Origin: CAZAMP01 sp964486455
GTDB lineage: Bacteria > Eisenbacteria > RBG-16-71-46 > CAZAMP01
Assembly (NCBI GenBank): GCA_964486455.1
Contig: CAZAMP010000011.1
Span: 1 to 64,000 of the forward strand
Reading direction: 5' to 3'
Length of the DNA stretch: 64,000 nt
A program made the position numbers and the translations under genes. How positions within the stretch are numbered: position 1 is the first letter of the stretch; each line of letters starts with the position of its first letter. Of the stretch, positions 8,976 to 17,185 are shown one piece after another. The notes under the pieces are model-generated. The model made no database searches and was not told the origin of the DNA. It saw nothing but the letters and a program-made list of their open reading frames with translations.

Positions 8976-9632
8976 TTACTCGACGTTTGGGTAGAATTGT
9001 TCCTTCAGGCTGCGTTCGTCTTCGATTCCCAACTCGAGGGCCCGCTTGAAGTGGTGCACGCCCCGTTCCCTGTCCGTGCTGCCCAGCATGAACGAGAGGG
9101 CGTAGTGCGCCTCCCCGTAGTTCGGATCGATCTCGACGGCCTTTTCGTAGAGCGCGATGGTCTTTGGGAAATCGAAGGTCGTGTTGAGCTCCGCGTAGGC
9201 GAGTCCGCGATACGCGGCCGCCAGGTCCGGTTCGTCCTCCAGCGCGTGCTCGAACATCTCCTTGGCGCGGAGGTAATCGCGCCTTTCTCTCACCGTCGTG
9301 AAGCAGAGGCGAAAACCTTCTTCGAATGCTTCCTTTGCGTGGGCGCTCTGGACGCCCGCCAGGATATGCTCGAGCTCGGCTTCACTTCCGAGTCCTGAAG
9401 CCTTGAGGGGAAGGTCGCTGTCCGTCCCCGTGTCGACGGCCTTGCCATCGGCTCCCAGCGGCGGGGCCGTCGACGAGGCGACCGGCGGATGTCCGGCGGG
9501 AAGCTCGGGGGCGGCGACCCGTGGCTGCTCCGTGGGGGGGACCTTCTCGGAGCCCTGGTCCCAAGTCGGCAAGTAGACGATGCCCAATACGAGAACGCCC
9601 AATACGGCGAACGGTAAAACCTTGCGAATCAT
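8976..9632 (-). CDS. Membrane-anchored TPR protein
   Basis: A 218-residue protein with one N-terminal transmembrane helix or uncleaved signal (residues 5-23), a proline-rich linker (about 30-75) and at least two TPR units: A-K-E-M-F-E-H-A-L-E-D-E-P-D-L and Y-E-K-A-V-E-I-D-P-N-Y-G-E-A. It should act as a periplasmic scaffold. It is the first gene of a two-gene unit with the membrane metallopeptidase, four bases apart, and may present substrates to that enzyme or assemble it; this role is inference from proximity. A 412-base intergenic region precedes it. Confidence 0.75.
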   Translation of the reverse strand: MIRKVLPFAVLGVLVLGIVYLPTWDQGSEKVPPTEQPRVAAPELPAGHPPVASSTAPPLGADGKAVDTGTDSDLPLKASGLGSEAELEHILAGVQSAHAKEAFEEGFRLCFTTVRERRDYLRAKEMFEHALEDEPDLAAAYRGLAYAELNTTFDFPKTIALYEKAVEIDPNYGEAHYALSFMLGSTDRERGVHHFKRALELGIEDERSLKEQFYPNVE

Positions 9633-10044
9633 GCTCTAGGACCCCCTTGCCCGCTCTGTGCGGTGGGACTATAGCAAAGATCGTCGGCCGGGTATCGACT
9701 CGTTGCGCTCATTCGGGTGCGGTCGCTTGGTGTCCGCGGCGTCACATCGAGTGTCACCTCCGACACGACACCAGATATGGGAAGCCGATCTCTCCTACGG
9801 CCGCATCCCTCTAACACGAAAGCCCCGCGAACGGTACAGGTTCAGACCCTCGGGTCCTTTCATGACGGCCGGCCGGCACAGAGGTTGCATGGTCATTGAA
9901 TCGAGTACTCTTTCGGCTCGACCCTCCCGGTGAGTGCGCAGCGGCCATCGGCGCCGATAGGCGTTGGATGCGGATGGCCAAAGTCGATCCAGAATCGAAT
10001 GCGAGGTTGTCATCGGCTCTTGCTCTTGATACGAGGGGGTTGCA
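9633..10044. other. Divergent intergenic region, no gene seen
   Basis: This 412-base stretch separates the TPR/peptidase operon (minus strand) from the metalloprotease pair (plus strand) and must hold promoters for both. No open frame here has protein-like composition, and I could not identify a hexamer pair with convincing spacing on either strand. Confidence 0.4.
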
Positions 10045-11358
10045 ATGGGAGCGTACTGGAGACGGTGGATCGTGATCGCAACGTTCATGGCAGCTCTTTC
10101 GCATGCAGCACTCGCGGAGAATTTCTCCATCCCGACCCTGCCATACAAGTACGATCGAACCTTGCACCACACGATCTCGTTTGGACACTACTCGCACGGT
10201 ATTCCGGATCGCCAAGAGGCGAAGACGCAGATCGAGCTTGCTTTCGATCGATGGAACTACAGGACGGGCAGCCAATTCGACTACACGGTCGACAACGTCG
10301 GTGACCATCTGACGGATACTTGGCCACCCCATCAGGGCAATGGGAACATCTACTTCTGGAAGTACCTCGGGGACCGGGCACCGGCGGGCGAGTTCTGGGG
10401 ATGGCCTCACCCCGCGACGCCGTGGAGGCTCATCGAGGGCGACATCGTCATGAACACGCTCCGCTGGTGGCGCAACTGCAACCTCACTGATCACGACTTC
10501 TCACATGACATCGCTCGGCTCGGGCTTCACGAGGTCGGCCACTGGTGCGGCGCCGACCACTCTAGCCATGACTACAAGAACTCGGTCATGGGGAGTCCGA
10601 TCGACGCCTGCTGTCACGACCTGGATGACCTCGTACCGATCAACGATACCGACTGGGCGTTCTACGTCTGGAACGATGCGGTAAGCGAGGGTGAGTACGA
10701 GAACGACTTCCAGACGACACCCCTCTACCTAGGCACGCTCGACTGGACCGGCGTGTACGAGCGCACGGAAGAGTCCAACCTGGGCTCGCACGTGGATTGG
10801 GATTTCTGGTCGGTCCGCGTCCAAGGCGATACCGAACACCTCGTTCTCTACATCGTCATGACGAGCGACGCGGGCGATGAGAGCCAGCGCCCGCAGATTC
10901 GCCTCTACGACACCTCTCTCGCGTTGGTTACAGCGGTCTCCGCCGATGACGGCTCCAACATCGTCTACTACGAGACTCAGCCGGGAGTGCTGACCACCGG
11001 CGACTGGGTCGTCGGCTGCGCGAACGCGAACAACGTCAAGGCCGACGACGACTACACGTTGTACGTCGGGCTCGACCTCGAACCGGTTGTCGGTGCGCCG
11101 CCACTCTTCGGCCAACGTGAAGGCGTGACATTGCGGCAGGTCGGGCGTCGTCTCCGACTCGCCGGCGCGCGAGGAGACTACGGACGCCTGGATCTGTTCG
11201 CCGTCGACGGCCGCCGGGTGACTGTTCTCCACGAGGGGGGGATGTCCGAAGACTCGGCGGAGTTCTCCGTTCCCATGGATCTCACGGCAGGTGTCTATTT
11301 CGCGCGGTGGCGCGGCGCCGAAAGCCACCGCGTCACGAAACTCGTGACGTTCTACTAG
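10045..11358 (+). CDS. Secreted metzincin (matrixin-like) metalloprotease with C-terminal sorting-like domain
   Basis: A 437-residue secreted protease. A signal peptide spans about residues 1-24 (ending A-A-L-A). The zinc site H162-E163-x-x-H166-x-x-G169-x-x-H172 is the full metzincin consensus, and M182 in S-V-M-G-S is a plausible Met-turn, placing it near the matrixins/M10. Residues about 225-340 form a beta-rich domain with S-D-A-G-D-E and Y-T-L-Y-V-G motifs resembling bacterial pre-peptidase (PPC) domains. The last 75 residues end G-V-Y-F-A-R-W-R-G, a divergent FlgD/T9SS-like tail. A secreted partner gene follows nine bases downstream. It probably degrades extracellular protein. Confidence 0.83.
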   Translation: MGAYWRRWIVIATFMAALSHAALAENFSIPTLPYKYDRTLHHTISFGHYSHGIPDRQEAKTQIELAFDRWNYRTGSQFDYTVDNVGDHLTDTWPPHQGNGNIYFWKYLGDRAPAGEFWGWPHPATPWRLIEGDIVMNTLRWWRNCNLTDHDFSHDIARLGLHEVGHWCGADHSSHDYKNSVMGSPIDACCHDLDDLVPINDTDWAFYVWNDAVSEGEYENDFQTTPLYLGTLDWTGVYERTEESNLGSHVDWDFWSVRVQGDTEHLVLYIVMTSDAGDESQRPQIRLYDTSLALVTAVSADDGSNIVYYETQPGVLTTGDWVVGCANANNVKADDDYTLYVGLDLEPVVGAPPLFGQREGVTLRQVGRRLRLAGARGDYGRLDLFAVDGRRVTVLHEGGMSEDSAEFSVPMDLTAGVYFARWRGAESHRVTKLVTFY

Positions 11359-11367
11359 GAGGAAGCC

Positions 11368-12189
11368 ATGACCTGGAGAGGAATCCCACTCTGCCTCTCT
11401 GCCGCTCTGCTGATCCTCCCGCTGGGGGGAGCGCGCGCTCAGTGCAACGATGGCAGCGACGCGCTCCTCGACGGAGATGGAATCGTCGAGCCGCTCCGCT
11501 CCCTGAACGCGGGATGGGTGCATGGTGAGGTCATCGAGTTCACCGGCTTCGTCCTCGATGACCATCCGCTCCTTGCCGGACTCATGACCCGGGTCATCAT
11601 CCTGGCGGAAGGTGGCTACGATCACGTCGCGGCACGGGCGTACGACCCGGGGGAGGAGGTCACGCTGCTGATGATGGGCGGAGCCCTTCTGCCCGACCTC
11701 GCGCCCGGAGAGAATCCCAACAGTCACGAATATCGGTCTCGAGTCCAGATCGGGATCGATGTCCCCGGAACGTTCACGCTCTACGCGCGCTCGTCGGACG
11801 GCGGATCGGGCCAGGAAGTGGTCGCGATCTGGCAGGCGAGCTATCTCGAGGAGTTCGGTGACCCACGGGGAATTCTCTCCGACGTGTTCGTCGTCGAGCC
11901 CACGATCACGCGGGATGCGACGACCTGGTATGACACGCACATCTACCGGGCGATCTTCTTCACGGATTGGCTCGCCGTACCGGACGCGCGGCAGTTCCCA
12001 CACTCCGTTCCGCGCGGCGTGCTGCCGGCCGGCGTCCGTGCTGAAGACGTAGACCCACTCGAGTACTTCGTTCGATGCGAGACGAGCGCCAGGTCGCCGG
12101 TCGCCGACAGCGTCGAGGAGGTCGTAGCTTCATTCGAGTTTCAGCGTGACCGGGTGCGCGATACGCGGTCCGTGAGTGACCGTCAGTAG
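11368..12189 (+). CDS. Secreted protein of unknown function, paired with metalloprotease
   Basis: A 273-residue protein with a signal peptide of about 24 residues ending G-A-R-A-Q. The ATG at 11368 follows AGGAGGAAGCC, and the gene starts nine bases after the metalloprotease stop, so they are almost certainly co-transcribed. The middle of the protein is beta-rich (F-T-G-F-V-L-D-D-H-P, F-T-L-Y-A-R-S-S-D-G) and could be an Ig-like or carbohydrate-binding fold. No catalytic motif is visible. An inhibitor, chaperone or substrate-binding partner of the protease is possible, based only on the operon. Confidence 0.7.
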   Translation: MTWRGIPLCLSAALLILPLGGARAQCNDGSDALLDGDGIVEPLRSLNAGWVHGEVIEFTGFVLDDHPLLAGLMTRVIILAEGGYDHVAARAYDPGEEVTLLMMGGALLPDLAPGENPNSHEYRSRVQIGIDVPGTFTLYARSSDGGSGQEVVAIWQASYLEEFGDPRGILSDVFVVEPTITRDATTWYDTHIYRAIFFTDWLAVPDARQFPHSVPRGVLPAGVRAEDVDPLEYFVRCETSARSPVADSVEEVVASFEFQRDRVRDTRSVSDRQ

Positions 12190-12470
12190 GTTCGCAAGCG
12201 CGATGCGGCGTCGGGGTTCGCCGTCGCCGTCGGTTTATTGTCAGCTCGCACTTCTCACCAGATCTCGTCGCGAGGGTGCGAAAGCGCGTGCAGATTCAAG
12301 GCGCACGGAGTGGAGGGCGACGCAGGCATACCAGACGGTATGTTGAGGAGGCCGGAACGAGTACGTCTTGAAGATGTGCGTGCTTCTGTGACCGCAGTAG
12401 AGATCTCGTGAGAAATGCGGGCCAAAACGCTGGGCATCTCCCGCACACACCAGCGCGAAAGGAGATGAAC

Positions 12471-12698
12471 GTGAACTCGATGAAGCACACACGACCGTAC
12501 CTCGCGACCCTGGTGCCGGGCGGCGCGTCCGGCCCGGCGTACGCGATCAATCCGATGGACGAAGGGCTGGTGGTTGCGGTGGTCTTCGTTCCCACGGGCG
12601 GTTCCGGCGGGTTCTGGTACGCGGAGGTCTCTTGGGGGGAGCTCAAGGACATCTACTGCGAGGACGATACGACCGGCTGTCCACCGGATGATGCGTAG
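12471..12698 (+). CDS. Small hypothetical protein with acidic two-cysteine tail
   Basis: A 75-residue product. GTG at 12471 is preferred because AAAGGAG (12458-12464) lies six bases upstream; the ATG at 12465 abuts that site directly. The C-terminus carries C-E-D-D-T-T-G-C followed by P-P-D-D-A, and the middle is beta-strand-like with G-G-S-G-G-F-W-Y. There is no signal peptide, transmembrane helix or family match I recognise. The strong ribosome binding site is the main support for coding. The gene stands between the secreted protease pair and a convergent lipoprotein gene. Confidence 0.45.
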   Translation: MNSMKHTRPYLATLVPGGASGPAYAINPMDEGLVVAVVFVPTGGSGGFWYAEVSWGELKDIYCEDDTTGCPPDDA

Positions 12699-12733
12699 GA
12701 TGCGCTCTCTCACGGAGAAATGCGGTGCTCCCT

Positions 12734-13534
12734 CTACCGCCCCTCAAGATCATGCCGCTCTTCGAGCCACCGCTGCCTGATCTCCCGCATGCGCTGTCGC
12801 GTCTCCGGCGAGCGCCAGAAGGCCGTGTAGCGTTCGTCCCCCGTCGTCGGACCATCTCTCGTGCGTTCGAAGTCCTCATCCAATTCACGGAGCGACGATC
12901 GGTATCCGACGAGCTTCTCCTCGAGAGAGTAGAAGCGGCCGAAACGCACGCCGAATGTCCATCGTTTTCGCATGCCGCTCATGTACGACCATGTCTCGAG
13001 CACGACGCTCGAGATCTTATCCGTCCGCGGATCGCGGTGCGTGACCTTCGAGACGACGTTCATCGTCGCCGCACCCTCCGGATCCGCCAGGCGGACGGCG
13101 ATCTCGGCGAGCGACTGGACGTTGTGGCGATTGAGTGTTCGATTCTCCAGGATCAGAAGCAGGTTCAGCTCGTCCGGCATGAGTAACGCTTCGCCGAGCG
13201 TGAGGCAGCCGTAGGCGACGACCTCCAGATCATCGTCCGGCCAGGCCGACAGCTCATAGAAGGTCGATAGGGGAAAGGTGCGCGCGAGCGTCCGGTCGAC
13301 GAAAATCTCGGCAGTGATCTCGGAGCCGGCGATATCAGGGTCGTCCTCGATCCAGCGGGCAATGAGGGTGGTTTCGGCAGGCTCGCCGGCGGTCGGATCG
13401 CGATCGGCCTCCTTCGAGCGACCGAAGCAGCCCGGCAACACGAGAACGAGACAGGACGCGGTGCAGAGCAAGATCCGGGCGAGCGTCCCGCCCGGGTGGC
13501 GGGGGATCCAATAGTCGTTGCGCCGACGCTCCAT
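12734..13534 (-). CDS. Lipoprotein of unknown function
   Basis: A 266-residue protein with an N-terminal basic stretch, a hydrophobic segment (about 20-34) and a lipobox L-V-L-P-G-C, so it is probably anchored by a lipidated cysteine near residue 36. The mature part is mixed alpha/beta; the last 80 residues are strongly charged, with R-R-x-R-E-I-R-Q-R-W-L-E-E-R, and helical. I do not recognise the family. It is transcribed divergently from the GT-C-like membrane protein, with about 68 bases between the starts. Confidence 0.65.
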   Translation of the reverse strand: MERRRNDYWIPRHPGGTLARILLCTASCLVLVLPGCFGRSKEADRDPTAGEPAETTLIARWIEDDPDIAGSEITAEIFVDRTLARTFPLSTFYELSAWPDDDLEVVAYGCLTLGEALLMPDELNLLLILENRTLNRHNVQSLAEIAVRLADPEGAATMNVVSKVTHRDPRTDKISSVVLETWSYMSGMRKRWTFGVRFGRFYSLEEKLVGYRSSLRELDEDFERTRDGPTTGDERYTAFWRSPETRQRMREIRQRWLEERHDLEGR

Positions 13535-13602
13535 ACGAGCAGGATAGCAGAGCGCCCATCCGGCAGGCTACAATGCGCTCCGGTTTCCATGGAGGTTCTC
13601 GC

Positions 13603-15225
13603 TTGAAGCACGCGCCGATTCGGATGAGCTGGCTACTCCTGATTCTCGCGGCGGCCGCGGCGATCACGTGGTTTCCGACGTGGGACGAGCCCTATGCCGA
13701 GGACGACTATCTGTTCCTGGAAGCGGTGGACGGGAAGAGCCCCGGCGAGCTGCTCCAATACTTCTGGCGCGAAGGGGTGATGGATCATCACTATCGTCCC
13801 CTCTCCGATCCGCTCTTCTTCGCGTTCGTCGAGACGTTATTCGGGCGGAGCGCGTTCGGATACCATGCGCTGCTGATGTTGCTCCATGTCTTCTCAGGTC
13901 TCTTTATCTATCGTGTCGCGTGCCTCATCAGAATGCATCCGTGGGCGGGAGTCGCGGCGGCACTCTTCTACGTCACGCGCGATTTCTCGTTTCCATCGTT
14001 CATCTGGGCCAGCGGGATCTCCGATGTCGGAAGCGCCGTCCTCGCGCTCGCCTCCCTGCGCTTCTTCGGCCACTGGTGCCTCGATGGACTACGCCGCGAC
14101 CGGTTGCTGTCGATCTTCTTCTTCGTCTGTTCGATTCTGACGAAGGAGACCGCGATCGTCGTGATCGGGCTGTACGTTCTTCTCTTTCTTGCTCTCGATC
14201 ACCGGAAGATCATCCCGGCCGCACGACGGAGTGGGCGCCCGCTCTTCGTACGTCTCGCCGTGGCCATCTGGCCGTTTCTAGCCATCGGACTTCCGCTCGC
14301 GATCGCCCAGTTCACCGGGGCCCGGTTTGAAGAAGAGTACGGCCGCCGACTCTATATGCTGAGTCCCGGCCTGCACATGATTCGCACCTGGCCGTCCTAT
14401 CTTCTCTGGTCGTTGGTGGCGATCCGCGAGCAGCTGCCGATCCGCGGCGTCTATCTCGCCGTGGCGCTCATCGGCGGCGGTGCCTTCGTCGTGGCGCTGT
14501 GGCGGACCGTTCGGGCGTTCGCGTCGCGGCGGATGGTCGGTGGCGCGACCGGCCTGGTTCTCTTCGCGCTCGTCTGGTTCACGGTGGCGATCTTCCCCGC
14601 GCTACTCGCGCCGGATCGTGTGCTAACGAACTACCTCGCCATCGCCGCGGTCGGGCCGGCGCTCATGCTGGGCGCGGCATTCGTGGCGGCACTACGGACA
14701 CAGCAGGTGGCACTCCGCGTTCTGGTTGGGATCGTGGGCACAGCACTCCTGGTCGCCGGGCCGGTCGTCGGCCACCTGAAGGCCGCCGATCGTCTGGACT
14801 CGGGCGGCTGGGTGAACTTGACTAAGGCTCGCCGGATGGCCGCGGTGCTCGAAGAGCTTGCAACCGAGACGCTGCCCAATCCGGCGACGAACGCGCGCAT
14901 CATCGTACTGGGAGCGCTCGAGTACGATCTCCGCGTTCTGGGAAATCCACGCGGCGAGCAGTTCGGCATCCAACAGGTCTTCGCGTCGGCGCTCAGGGTC
15001 CGCTACGGCCGGACCGACATAGAGTCGCTCTCTCTTCCGGGCCTCTCCGACGCAACGCCCGAAGTGCTCAACATCGTTCTGACCGTCATGCACACCGAAC
15101 CCCAGACGACACATGTGATCGACACATCGGGTGAGACCCGGGACGTGTCCGCGCTGGTTCGCGGCGTGATCGACCGTGGCGGCGACCACCGCGCCCTCGC
15201 GAGAGCGCTCGCGGAACCGTCGTAA
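13603..15225 (+). CDS. Polytopic membrane protein, GT-C (PMT/ArnT)-like glycosyltransferase
   Basis: A 540-residue protein with roughly ten to twelve hydrophobic helices. The TTG at 13603 is taken as start because GGAGG lies seven bases upstream (13591-13595). The first extracytoplasmic loop contains E-D-D-Y-L-F-L, matching the acidic D/E motif of GT-C enzymes, followed by H-Y-R-P-L-S-D-P. A C-terminal soluble region of about 120 residues ends the protein. It would transfer a sugar from a polyprenyl carrier to an unknown acceptor. The call rests on architecture and the acidic loop. The TMTC-like gene 2 kb downstream has the same general design. Confidence 0.65.
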   Translation: MKHAPIRMSWLLLILAAAAAITWFPTWDEPYAEDDYLFLEAVDGKSPGELLQYFWREGVMDHHYRPLSDPLFFAFVETLFGRSAFGYHALLMLLHVFSGLFIYRVACLIRMHPWAGVAAALFYVTRDFSFPSFIWASGISDVGSAVLALASLRFFGHWCLDGLRRDRLLSIFFFVCSILTKETAIVVIGLYVLLFLALDHRKIIPAARRSGRPLFVRLAVAIWPFLAIGLPLAIAQFTGARFEEEYGRRLYMLSPGLHMIRTWPSYLLWSLVAIREQLPIRGVYLAVALIGGGAFVVALWRTVRAFASRRMVGGATGLVLFALVWFTVAIFPALLAPDRVLTNYLAIAAVGPALMLGAAFVAALRTQQVALRVLVGIVGTALLVAGPVVGHLKAADRLDSGGWVNLTKARRMAAVLEELATETLPNPATNARIIVLGALEYDLRVLGNPRGEQFGIQQVFASALRVRYGRTDIESLSLPGLSDATPEVLNIVLTVMHTEPQTTHVIDTSGETRDVSALVRGVIDRGGDHRALARALAEPS

Positions 15226-15321
15226 CGCTCGGATCTGCCCGGACAAGCCCGTCTAGACGCTTCTTTCGGTGTCGCCACCCGTCATATAGAATGAGCCGGA
15301 GCCGGTACGAAGGGGGATCCG

Positions 15322-16128
15322 TTGCGGGGTGTCTTTCTGTTTCTGACCTTGGCGATTCTTCTCTGGGTTCTGGGGAGCTACATGCTTCCTCAGCATGCCG
15401 AGGAGGAGGTGTCCACCACGGCCGTCGAGGTGAAGGGAATCTTCGTCGCGCCGGGATCATTCTCGCCCGTCATCGTGCTTCGCGAGGTCGAAGGGAACCG
15501 GTCAATCCCCATCTGGATCGGTATGACGGAGGCCGAAGCGATCGGCCGGCGCCTCTCGGGCGAGGACGTACCGCGCCCCCTGACGCACGAGCTTCTCACC
15601 GACGCGGTCAGAAAGATGGGTGGTGACGTCAAGCGAATCGTCGTCACCGATCTCCGTGAGGGCACTTACTACGCGCGAATCGATCTCATGGCCGACGGTG
15701 ACAGCGTGAGCCTCGACGCGCGGCCTTCCGATGCGATTGCCCTCGCGCTTGGCTTCTCCGCGCCGATCTACGTCGCCGAATCGGTCATGGCCGTGGCTAG
15801 CGAGGAGGACCTGGTCGTACAGGATCCAGCGTCTACACTCTCCGATCCGGACGACGCTGGGTGCGGAATCTGGTGTCAGCCGCTGGGCGAGGAGATGAGT
15901 GACGTTCTCGGGATTGCGGCGGGCGTGTTGGTCGCGGACCTCTCGCCGGAACAGGAAGCGGATGGATCGCTCCTCCGCGGAGACGTGATCGTCGACGTCG
16001 GCGGTCAGCCCATCGATGCACCCGAGCGGCTCCGCGAGCTGCTATCGGGGCTCGATGCGGAGGTATCCATCTCCATGAACGTGCTCAGAGAAGGGGAGAC
16101 CGTGACGGTCGAGTTCACCTGCCACTAG
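15322..16128 (+). CDS. Membrane-anchored bifunctional nuclease (BFN/DUF151) domain fused to PDZ domain
   Basis: A 268-residue protein starting at TTG after AGGGGGATCCG. Residues 5-22 form a transmembrane or signal-anchor helix. Residues about 33-160 match the BFN/DUF151 domain: P-V-I-V-L-R-E, P-I-W-I-G-x-x-E-A-x-A-I, R-P-L-T-H-E-L-L and the family hallmark L-D-A-R-P-S-D-A-I-A-L-A-L. Residues about 185-265 form a PDZ domain (G-V-L-V-A-D-L-S-P, L-L-R-G-D-V-I-V-D-V-G-G-Q-P-I). BFN proteins are normally small and cytoplasmic, so a membrane-tethered, PDZ-linked version is unusual. Function is unknown; envelope stress sensing or substrate capture are guesses. Confidence 0.82.
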   Translation: MRGVFLFLTLAILLWVLGSYMLPQHAEEEVSTTAVEVKGIFVAPGSFSPVIVLREVEGNRSIPIWIGMTEAEAIGRRLSGEDVPRPLTHELLTDAVRKMGGDVKRIVVTDLREGTYYARIDLMADGDSVSLDARPSDAIALALGFSAPIYVAESVMAVASEEDLVVQDPASTLSDPDDAGCGIWCQPLGEEMSDVLGIAAGVLVADLSPEQEADGSLLRGDVIVDVGGQPIDAPERLRELLSGLDAEVSISMNVLREGETVTVEFTCH

Positions 16129-16134
16129 CTACGC

Positions 16135-17085
16135 CTATGCCGCTTCGACTTCAGGACCTTGCGTCGGCATTCCCGTTCCACCGGCCTCGTGCTTCGTCCA
16201 GAGATAAGCCAGCGTCCAGAAGTACGATTCCGCGGATCCGAGAAAGCCTCCCACGATGAGCAGCGCGGGGAACCCGAGAATCAGCCCGACGCCGACGGCT
16301 AGCGGCGGGAAGATCGCCCAGAACAGAGCGAGGATGGGTAGGAGAATGATCCCCACCACTCCGAGACACGCCATGGCGACCAGGAACGCGACGATCTTGT
16401 AGACGATGCGCATCAACGACACCAAGACCGCACGGGCGGGCTGCTGGCGAACAAGCTCGTACGCGCCTTGCCAGGCGGCCACGAGACCGGGGGCGTCGAT
16501 CACGGCGGATCGGATGGAGTACGCGTAGAAGGGAAAGAAGAAGAGCGCGAAGATGATGAAGAACGTCACCGTTACGAACCCGACAAGAACGCCGAATGCG
16601 GGATGGATCGTGAACCAAAGCAAGGCCGGGAACCCGATGCCGACCGCGGCCATGGCGGCCAGCGCGATGGCTCCGAGAAACAGCGTCGCGAGAACGTAGA
16701 GGAACCTCCGGAGACCCATGTTCCAAGAGTCTCGTAACGTGGCACGTTCCCCTATCGCCTGTCGCGTGCAGGCGTGGATGAGACCACCCTCGGAAACGAC
16801 ACGAAGCCCCAGGAACACGAGCGCAAGCACGATGCCGACGAAACCCATGAGCAAGATAACCGGCAGCATGGAGAGGTCGTGGTTATGTCTTTCGATCCAC
16901 GGAAACGGAGATGCGCCGACGAGCCAGAACCATGGGCCGTACGGTCTGAGCTTGCTCTTGCCGGTGGTGCCGTATCCGCTCCCGGCGCCGACGAAGAGAC
17001 CGAAGATCCAGTGAGACTTGCTTTTCCAGGCGAAGCGAAGTGACTCCGAAATGAGCGATCCGTAGCCGAATGACGTCGGACTCAC
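16135..17085 (-). CDS. Integral membrane protein, DUF4013/DUF7544-like
   Basis: A 316-residue membrane protein with about six hydrophobic helices. It starts with a soluble segment S-L-I-S-E-S-L-R-F-A-W-K followed by F-G-L-F-V-G. A central motif R-D-S-W-N-M-G-L-R-R-F-L-Y-V is characteristic of the glycerophosphodiester-phosphodiesterase membrane-domain/DUF4013-like group. Residues 205-235 (G-L-V-A-A-W-Q-G-A-Y-E-L-V-R) repeat that amphipathic theme. These proteins have no established biochemical function. It is convergent with the BFN-PDZ gene, stops six bases apart. Confidence 0.65.
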   Translation of the reverse strand: MSPTSFGYGSLISESLRFAWKSKSHWIFGLFVGAGSGYGTTGKSKLRPYGPWFWLVGASPFPWIERHNHDLSMLPVILLMGFVGIVLALVFLGLRVVSEGGLIHACTRQAIGERATLRDSWNMGLRRFLYVLATLFLGAIALAAMAAVGIGFPALLWFTIHPAFGVLVGFVTVTFFIIFALFFFPFYAYSIRSAVIDAPGLVAAWQGAYELVRQQPARAVLVSLMRIVYKIVAFLVAMACLGVVGIILLPILALFWAIFPPLAVGVGLILGFPALLIVGGFLGSAESYFWTLAYLWTKHEAGGTGMPTQGPEVEAA

Positions 17086-17185
17086 GCGTTTCCTCCTGGA
17101 CTTCAGGGTCAGTGATCGTGCGCCGCTATGGGCGCATCCGACAATACGTTTCCGGCGGCGGCAGGTTGCCTCGATGAGTCACGCG

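Noticed and set aside
10729..12003. 424-codon minus-strand frame opposite the metalloprotease pair
   Set aside because: Crosses two real genes and their boundary; typical GC-rich shadow.
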